Below are positions 56,005 to 64,000 of a stretch of 64,000 nucleotides of DNA, piece by piece. The stretch comes from Orbilia blumenaviensis (Eukaryota; Ascomycota; Orbiliomycetes; Orbiliales; Orbiliaceae). Position 1 is the first letter of the stretch. Each line of letters begins with the position of its first letter. The DNA is taken from NCBI GenBank assembly GCA_036872755.1, contig JAVHNS010000008.1, positions 1,612,001 through 1,676,000 of the forward strand. Direction: 5' to 3'. The translations under genes were made by a program, and so were the position numbers. The notes under the pieces are model-generated. The model saw only the letters and a program-made list of their open reading frames with translations. It was not told the DNA's origin and made no database searches.

Positions 56005-57639
56005 TGACCCCGTGATTATAATCGACTGCGTATACCCCAGTACCCAGCTATATACTTTTTTTTTTTATATTAGATATATTCCAGGTCTACTCTGGTTTAT
56101 GTCAAATATACAGAAAAAATATATACCCATATACACATATATATTTCCATCAACAGGAGCTTAACCCCGACGGTGCCCGACCGATCAGCTGAGGGAATAA
56201 TAATATAAAATTTATAAGCACACACGGAGCACATACATCATCATACATACATGCGCAGTCGTTGATTGTCGGGCTGCCCGGTCAGCCTTAATTTAAGGAC
56301 CTTTAATTTCTCGCCAAGAGGCGAAGGGGAGCAAAAATAAGAAAGAGGCCTCGAGGTCGACTCCGCATGGCCATGGCCACATGGAAAGATATCGAACGTT
56401 TAAATTTGACCCGGGTTAGGGACTAAACTAGCATCCCGTCATGATCATGGATGAACAACAATAATAAAATATACTTACCCTCCAGGTTTGTTTTTGTTTC
56501 GTTTTCTAGCTTTTGTTTACGTTTCTCTCAGCGTGCCGTCGATAAAACCCGATCCAAGCAATCGCCTGCTATTGCTGCGTATCAATATATCAATATATAC
56601 TTCCTACTCAAGGCCCACCTACTTGGGTACCGACTGCCTACCTGCTATACACTGAGATACCGGATTGCATTGTATGTTTATATTGATTGTGTATAGAACG
56701 ACACCGTCGACCCAGCCTCGAGCTCGCTCGACGAAAATCAAAATATTAAATTGACCAACCGAAGCTAAGAATGACAGGGGTCCTTGTCCCTCGCCCGCCC
56801 GCCAATTGGACAAAAAACCCCCCAAACAACTGCTAATTAATTACCACCAAGGCACAACTGACAAGAAGAAGTACTTGCTCAAGAAGTAGCTGCTGAGAAG
56901 TACTTACCTCTTGACTACCTACCTACCTACTTGCTTGGTGGTACTCGAATCTTCTTTCCCCCATTCGCTCATAATGTACCTGTCCATGCCCTTGTCCAGC
57001 TGTGAACCTCCCCTCCTCGGCATTGAATCTGAACTTTAGAATCTGAATCTGAACCCGAACTTGAACCGAATCCGTCTTCCTCAGACTGCTTTAGTCTCTC
57101 CTCTTCCTCTTTGAATTCCTCTGCAGCTGCTTGCCAGCCTAGCAGGTATCTTGTACTCTCCTTTCGGTGCTTCAGTGCTTCCCAGCTTCCCACTGCCAGC
57201 GACTCAGGGCAGCGACTTCATCGTGCATCTGAAGGCTCCTCTCCTGCGGGGCTTGGGCCAGCCCACCGATCAATAGTCGACATCCGAACCATCCTGTGCA
57301 CCGTGTCTGTGTCTCTCTTGTGCCTGTACCTGTGTCCCTGTCTGTATCTATATCTGCGTGCCAGCATTCATTCCTGCCGGTCCAGTAGATTTCTTTTTTC
57401 TTTCTTTTCCTTTCTAGTCTTCTCTTTTCTTTTCTTTTCCTCTGCTTCTCCCGATCACATCTCATCAAGACCTCCAGCATCGATCGAACACCTTACCGAT
57501 CACCTTAGCTCCAATTTTCCCGACCAATCCGACCCAATTCAACTCAATCCAACCGACAAACAGACAGGTAGACTCTATGCGTTAACTGGAACCCGCCGTT
57601 GCCCATAGACGGACCGTGCCGTGTCGGAAGCTCTTCGTT
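56005..57639. other. Spacer and long leader upstream of the gelsolin-repeat gene
   Basis: 1.6 kb. It contains a TACC tandem tract near 56920-56935 and, in the last 250 nt before the ATG, a strong pyrimidine tract (TTTCTTTTCCTTTC..., 57390-57450) of the kind found just upstream of many fungal genes. Small frames are low-complexity. Confidence 0.55.
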
Positions 57640-60600
57640 ATGGACCCTCCCTCAGAAGTTGATGAGAACCAGGTCACCGAGTTCTTGCAGCGTATCCGCG
57701 AACTGGACGATAGGAGAGACCGGGAAGATGAAGAACGAACGCGAAAACTCGAAGAAGATATCCTGGCCCGTCGAGAGGCCCGGCAGAAACTACGGGCAGG
57801 TTCGTGAAATCCCATCTCCCCGGTGTGAAATGAATCCCCGCCGGCTTGTAGCTGGTACTATCACATAGATAGATATATACTGCACGGTATATATAGGTTG
57901 CCTATGCATATATGCATATATCACTTTATATCGGCTTCCGGTGGCTAACATTTGGCAACTCTTCGCTATACAGAGAGAGCTAGATCATTGTCGCCGGAAA
58001 AGATGACACCCATTGGTACACCGTTGAGCTATCGATCCAGAGCCACAGAAAGCAGCAGTCCGATGACAGTTGCCCAACAAGACTCGCCTTTGGCCTCCAG
58101 ATCCAAGCCCGTATCAACACCCGGTCAATCTGTTGCTGAAGCTCGTAACGATACCCTCGAAAAGCTAATGAGCGAGCCGAGGCCGTTACCAACACCGCCA
58201 TCCAAACCTCTCACAACCGCAAGCCACACCTTCACCCCATCCCCTTCTTCCGTCACAGGTTCCACCCGACGACCATTCAATCAAGCCGGGAAGCCTCTTT
58301 CCTGGCAAAGGAGGCCACAATCAGTAGCATTCGGAGAACGGGAGAGACCAACATTCACACAATCTACATTTTCGAGAACAAGCAGTGTCGCAGGCGATGA
58401 TAACGAAAGCGATGCAGGCTCCGAGATATCAAGAGACCAGATTGCCAAAAATCTCGGCTCCAAAGATCCATCCTATTTCCGACAAACAGCAGATAGAGGG
58501 TTCAAATCCGCGGCTCTGCGAAAAGATGCAGAGGATAGCTACAGTGGTGGTGGCGCGAGGATGGCATTGCCTGGGATGTCAGATGTTCGTAACTAAACAC
58601 CCCTAGAATATGTACATTTCCCTGTTCATACAAACTAACACTCGAGATAGAGGGCAAATGAGCTACCAAGACCTCTTTCGTCGCTGTCTAATGCCAGTGG
58701 GACAACATCATTCTCTGCTCCCTTGACGGAATTCAAAAGTATCTCGAAGGCTAAATCATTCCTTGACTCCCTACCGGATGAAAGGCCGCTCAGTGCTGGC
58801 GAATCAATGCAATGGAAACCCATGACCTATTCGTCTAAAGCCCACCAGCAAATTGAGGCCTCGTTTGTAGGTCTTGGGCCACATGAAGAGGAGGAGAACT
58901 CTCTCATGCCATCGGCCTATATCGTTTCCAATAGTGGCAGGAACTCGCCAGACAAACTGGGCAGATCATCCAGCCCAACGAAAGGACTCGGCGGGTTCGT
59001 ACAGAGCGCCATGCTAAAACGAGATGCATCAGTAAGGAAAGGCCCTTCTGGGAATACGATGTCAACACTGTCAAGATCGGGTAGCAACGTTTCTGACAAA
59101 GAGTGGACAACGCCCACCCGACGAGAACGTGCCCTTTCCAATTTGTCGAGAGATGGCACTCCGGCACCGGAAGAAAGAGAAGTCGAAGAGCGTAGGGGAA
59201 GAGAAATGTCGCCTGCTGAGTCCGTAGTATCCAATATGACGACGTCCACTGACGGTTGGAGGGCAAGAACGGAAGCTACACCACCAACTTCCCCTTCAAA
59301 GACAATGAACCCTCGTAGATGGAGCCCGACAAAGTCTTCATGGCTAGAATCTGCCCTACAGAAGGATATCGCCCCCGTCATCGGGGCCCAGCCACCGCAG
59401 ATGTTCCCACCAGCAAGAGACAATCCGCAAAGGTCTCCCACACGTGAGAAATCTATCAAGACGGCCAGGGACTCTGCTGCTATTCGTGAGGAACGAGTTC
59501 GCGCAAGGATGGCTGCCAGCGCGGTTCCTCGAAAAATGTCTGTAGATTCTCAGACTGACCACCCACGGTTCGACGCCAGCAGTTTCTCTCGGCCAGGCGT
59601 GCATCCAAAATCTGCAATGTTATCGAAAAGGCCTCTAAGTGAAATCTTCAACCCTCCTCCTTCTTTCGATTTTTCAGCACCGTTCGGGAAGGCTACTGTA
59701 GAGGAGGAGCAGGTTGAAGAGGTGTCCAAACCCGAGGCGCCGTCTTCTATTCCGCGACCGGCCATTCCATCAAAGCCATCCATTCCAGAAAAGCCTACCA
59801 ACGGTACTGAATCCAAGGATAAAGATAAACCACCCGTTAAAAGCAAGCCGGTCTTCGAGCGGGGACCAGGCAGGACCATGACAATAGACCCTCGTGCAGC
59901 GCGTGAAGCTAGTCTCCGGGAACAGCAGCAAGCCAAGAAAGACGGTGTCCTTGACTTTCGATCGAGGCTTTCGCCAACCAAAACCCAAAACTACAGAGCC
60001 CCAGATGAACTCAAGGAGACGATCCTGGCAGGAAAATCCGCCCTCCAAGACCGCGGTGGACCGATGAACTACAAACCCCCCAACGAACTGAAGGAAAAGG
60101 TCTTGGCTGCTAAAGCTTCTCTACAGGATAGGGGAGGCCCGCAGAACTACAAACCGCCTAACGAGCTTAAAGAGGTGGTCGCAGCTGCCCGTGGCAACCT
60201 ACAAGCAAGCTCTGGACCGCAGAAATATCAAGCTCCTGACCCGCTGAAGGAGACAGTCTCTGTGGCCCGCTCACACCTACGCCCGTCTTCACCTGTGAAA
60301 AACTCTCCTGATATCTCGCCGACGAAGCCCTCATTTGGACGTACCGCAACAGCTCCCGTCAATCTGGAAGGAAAAACCAATGTGCCCTCATACCAGCCAG
60401 AAAGTGGTGACGCAATCTTTGAGAAGAAGGAGAAACCGGCACCCGCTGTCTCCAAGCAGACTACCGCCCCTGCCAGGATGGAAAAATCTGGGGGGAAGCT
60501 GGCAGATCGCTTTAACCCAGGGCTAGCGGGTCTAATATCTCGAGGTCCCATGGGAATGGGCAAGCCTGGTGTTGCTGGTGGATTTTCCTCCTCTTCCAAC

Positions 60601-62776
60601 ACCTCGAAATCGGCTTCGAAAGAACCAGCAGAAGGACCGCAACTAACCCACATGACTAAGAGTCGTGCGCGTGGCCCAAGAAGGCGTGCTCCTGCTGGAG
60701 CTCCCTCACCGACTACAGCTGAGTCCGAAAAACAAAGATCACATCTTTCCCCAAACCCCAGATCCACCAACCCGACAAGAAGATCCCTAGGGCAGAACGG
60801 GCTGGGAAGCAGGCCTTTATCACCAGCTCCTGTCACACCCCGTAAACCATCTGCGGTTTCTATCCAATATGACGACCAAGAAGAATCGCAGTTGTCCGCT
60901 GAACGAAGGGAAAAGCCACCAACACCCGCCAAATCGCCATTACTGAGAGCCAAAAGCTCGACATTAAACATGCGCGACAGCCCCTCGGGCAATAACTCCA
61001 ACCCCCCAACTCCAAACGCTAAGCCAAGGTCCTCATTGAACTCTAAAGGTACAGATGAAGAAATCCCGGCAGTTAAACCACTATTTTTTACCCCACAAGA
61101 GCGTGGAACACCGCGAAGATTGCCTACTCCTCCATCCGCTAGTGTTTCACCCTCACCTGGCGCTTCTCGCCCCCTTCCTCAAGTACCTGCTAAATCTAAA
61201 CCATCTACAGACCCTGAAGAAGCAGAGACAATAGTTGCTCCTTCGGTTAAGGACTCTATCAGCCGATGGGGTTCCACAAATTCAACCCCAGATACCACCC
61301 CCCAGCGCAAGGGTATGATCAAGTTGCCCACATACCAAGACGAAGTTGCAGCAATGGAGAGTTCCAAGGCTTACCGATCACCACAAGCCAGTGGGGCAGG
61401 TGGACCAACTCCATCCCCACTCCGACTCGGCAGCTCGAGGGCCATAGATGAGAGCATTCTCAATGTCGTGGGTATCGACGCAGCGAAGTACCTCTCACAA
61501 TTCTTTACTGGTCCAGTTACGATGCCTCCAAAGGGCGGAATTGATGTTACATCACTCATTGAGTCAAAGCCGAAGCAAAGCGCCGAATCAGTTCAGACCC
61601 TCAAAAAACAAATGTGGGAAATCACCGGAATCAATGGAAAGAAAGACCATGTTCCAGTCGGCCAAGAACACATTTTGTATGAAGATGGTCTCTACATGTG
61701 CCTACACTCTTATATGGAAAACAACGGAATGATGGCATCAGAAGTTTTCCTCTGGAGTGGTGATAGGGTCTCTCTTGGGACTGTCGAAGAGGCCCAGCTC
61801 TCTGCCCGACGGTTAGCTCGAGAGTATGATGGAAGATTGGTATGCCCTTACTCTACCCATACCATCCTTTGGGTATATTAGCTAACTCCTGAATATAGAT
61901 CGTTATCCAGCAAGGCAAAGAGGTTTCCCGGTTCATCGAAGCCCTTGGTGGAGTTATCATTACTCGCCGCGGTTCCAGGGCCCGGATCCAGCAAGACATT
62001 CCTTATATGCTCTGTTGTCGCAAGGTCTCGGGCGGCATCGCTTTCGACGAAGTTGACATTCATTTCACAAACTTATGCAGTGGATTCCCCTACATAATTT
62101 CTACACCAGATCGATTGTACCTCTGGAAAGGAAAGGGTGCATCTCTTGACGAACTCCGGGCTGCCAGGGTCGCTTCCTTTGACCTTGCTGGTGATAACGA
62201 AGTCAAACAAATCGATGAAGATAAGGAGCCTGAGTTCTTTGTTGAAATGATGGGAGGTGAACTCGAAGGACAGTCAATAAATGCGCAATACTGGAGCCTC
62301 AAGCCCCAGCATATGCAATACACTACCCGCGTCTTTTTGATAGACCACGAATCACCAAACTCGGTAAATAACCCTCTCTTAGACACTATAAATCTCACGC
62401 TTGCTAATTATTCTCATTCAAGGCCATCGAAATCTATCCATTTGCGCAGTCCGATCTTGACCCATCCAACATCTACATTGTCGACGCTTTTTTCGAACTT
62501 TACATCATCGTTGGCGAACAGGCCCAAGATAAACGTATCGACTTTCAACATGCGCTTCTGTTTACCCAGGAATACAGCATCATGGCAGCCTCGAACGAAG
62601 ATCGTCCGTTCGTTCCTCCAAGCAATGTTGTCCTCGGAGGCGCACCGAAAGAACTCAAGGTCGTGTTCAGACGATGGGAAGATTCTAAGACCCCAACAGC
62701 TTGGCACCCCACACGCAACCCCAGTGTTAAGCTGACTATGGGCTTGCGTGATGCGATGAGCATGATGGACTTTTAA
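57640..62776 (+). CDS. Gelsolin-repeat protein with long disordered N-terminus
   Basis: Probably an actin-associated protein. Exons 57640..57799, 57974..58584, 58651..61839, 61899..62363 and 62423..62776 join in frame to 1592 residues. The start MDPPSEVDENQVTEFLQRI leads into a charged coiled coil (LDDRRDREDEERTRKLEEDI). Residues about 60-1250 are Ser/Pro/Arg-rich and likely disordered, with repeated SPTK/SPEK phosphosite-like words. Residues about 704-807 are four tandem 26-residue repeats. The last 330 residues have gelsolin-type repeats: LYEDGLYMCLHSYMEN...EVFLWSGDRVSLGT, RLYLWKGKGASLDELRAARV, and IYIVDAFFELYIIVGEQAQD. The layout resembles the filamentous-fungal gelsolin-repeat family carrying a long N-terminal region of unknown function (DUF4045-type). 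Introns 1 and 2 both start with the uncommon donor GTTCGT. The ATG at 57640 is the first in-frame ATG of this exon. Confidence 0.9.
59989..60300 (+). repeat. Four tandem 26-residue coding repeats in the gelsolin-repeat gene
   Basis: Units of exactly 78 nt. Each reads NYxxPxELKExxxAxxxxLQDRGGPx or a variant: starts NYRAPDELKE, NYKPPNELKE, NYKPPNELKE, KYQAPDPLKE. Units 2 and 3 are the most alike; unit 4 is diverged. The repeating LKE helix spaced by Gly/Pro suggests a string of short binding helices. Confidence 0.95.
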
Positions 62777-63800
62777 TCGAATGTAGAAAGTCGAGTCTAT
62801 CGTCTTCCAGAGTTTACTAAACTTCAATACACAGGCTATGTTCTACTCGATCCCTTTACTTCGCTTATGTTGTTTTTTTTTTCTTTCGTTGAATCATACG
62901 GCTGCTTTTCTATGTAGACTTGACGAGCGAACGAGGTGATTGCGAGAAAAGTGCCTTTTTTATGAGCATGGAAACCTGTTTTGGCTACTGGATTAAGAGA
63001 AGAAAAGCTGTACCCCCTTTTTTTATTATTATCCATCACTTTCCCATTAGCCTTCTTTGTATATGATGATATCCCATCATTGCAATACGTCCACCAATAT
63101 TAGCTTTTCTGGTTATCCCTTCCACCCAGATAGCTTCACCACTTTGAACATTAACTCACGCATAATGTGCATATTTTAGCCCTTGGTTTCCAGCATTCAC
63201 ACATGTTCATCTTCATACTCATATATGGTATTAGACCTATTCATTTGACAAGCTTAAGGCAGCGGCCGATTACCACTCTTCATTCTATTTCATCATGATT
63301 ACATAAGGCCTCACTAACCTACGAGCGCCCACTGCCCCGGTTTTAGAGGACTGGGCTCAGATGTCTTATCATTACTATTTTTTTTCTGAATTTTTTTTAT
63401 TTTTTTTGAGAATTCCCACGAAAATGTGAACCAGTTGTCCAGACGAAACTCCTCCTCCTCTTCACTCTCTCTTCCTCTCTATTTCCTCCTCCCTCTTCCA
63501 GCCGTTGGAGTATTCTCCGGGAGATGGAGATATACATTAACACTCACACCCACACCCACTGGGGGATGATCTCGTGTAGATGTTTTACTTTTGAGCTGCC
63601 GAGTATGTAAGCGCATGGCTTGCAATATTTGTCTCATCAGCAAACCGAGCACAGAGCTGCCTAGCGAGCACGAACTGCCCTGCCCTGCCCGCCGGGTATA
63701 GTTGTATCATATCATTAAACCTCGCCCGTCGGACTTAAAAGAATACTAAGACATGTCATCACGGCGGAGGTGGTAAAAAAAGGAACCCGAAGCAATTAGC

Positions 63801-63836
<36 letters not shown>

Positions 63837-64000
63837 CTGTGACAGATCAGAATGAGAGGGGATGCCGCGCCCCGGCTTCAAGTTACACAAAGAAAGGTCT
63901 GGAATGTATGTGCAAGGCCTAGGCAGCTGGCGGGCAGTCTGTGTGCATGAGGGCTCGAGCTCGGAGAAAGTGCGGTGCATAGCGGCATCGCGGTCCCTGA
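62777..64000. other. Right-end spacer
   Basis: 1.2 kb to the window edge. Contains the 3' region of the gelsolin-repeat gene, T-rich tracts near 63370-63410, a CTCCTCCTCTTC pyrimidine block near 63450-63500, and a T31 tract. No gene is supported; a promoter of an outside gene could lie here. Confidence 0.5.
63806..63836. repeat. T31 homopolymer
   Basis: Thirty-one T residues in the right-end spacer, the third tract of 30-31 T in this window. Confidence 0.95.

Overview
The window is nuclear DNA from a filamentous ascomycete (Pezizomycotina-type fungus). The evidence is many short (about 45-160 nt) GT-AG introns with CTAAC/CTGAT-like branch sites, genes on both strands with 0.3-5 kb spacers, and a gene set with clear yeast or fungal counterparts: transportin, Rps22, Rdh54, Lhs1, Mss51, Drs1, Arl2, and a gelsolin-repeat protein of the filamentous-fungal kind. 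No tRNA, rRNA, CRISPR array or intact transposon was recognised. I rebuilt exon structures by hand from splice signals and reading-frame continuity; where the total length came out in frame and matched the family length I treat the model as well supported.

Layout. 1-0.6 kb: 5' part of a transportin gene (- strand, runs off the window). 0.6-6.7 kb: a long spacer with microsatellites and no gene I can support. 6.7-7.9 kb: RPS22 (uS8), whose two introns both contain strong hairpins. 8.6-15 kb: a divergent pair, RDH54 (-) and an unusual UvrD-type helicase fused to a PD-(D/E)XK nuclease domain with a mitochondrial-looking N-terminus (+). 15.7-19 kb: SAC-domain phosphoinositide phosphatase. 20.7-22.2 kb: secreted repeat protein. 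22.2-25.8 kb: spacer with a decayed tandem-repeat array and a cluster of CACGTG sites. 25.8-26.7 kb: Thr/Arg-rich secreted protein.

27-44 kb holds several proteins of the ER and mitochondrion: Lhs1 (ER Hsp70, ends HDEL), Mss51 (COX1 translation factor), a Herp/Usa1-like ubiquitin-like ER membrane protein, an APH-fold kinase, an acidic protein of unknown function, and a UBA-UAS-UBX protein with an ER hairpin. Three of these (Lhs1, Herp/Usa1-like, UBX) act in ER protein quality control. 44.9-47.5 kb: the ribosome-assembly DEAD-box helicase Drs1. 48.2-54.1 kb: a secreted protein of unknown function and a secreted subtilisin-like protease. 54.9-56 kb: ARL2, with a 17-nt microexon behind a GC-AG intron. 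57.6-62.8 kb: a 1592-residue gelsolin-repeat protein with four tandem 26-residue repeats. The rest to 64 kb is spacer.

The most unusual object is the helicase-nuclease at 11.9-15 kb. Next come the structured RPS22 introns, the ARL2 microexon, the repeat-bearing secreted protein and the decayed tandem array at 23.3-23.9 kb.
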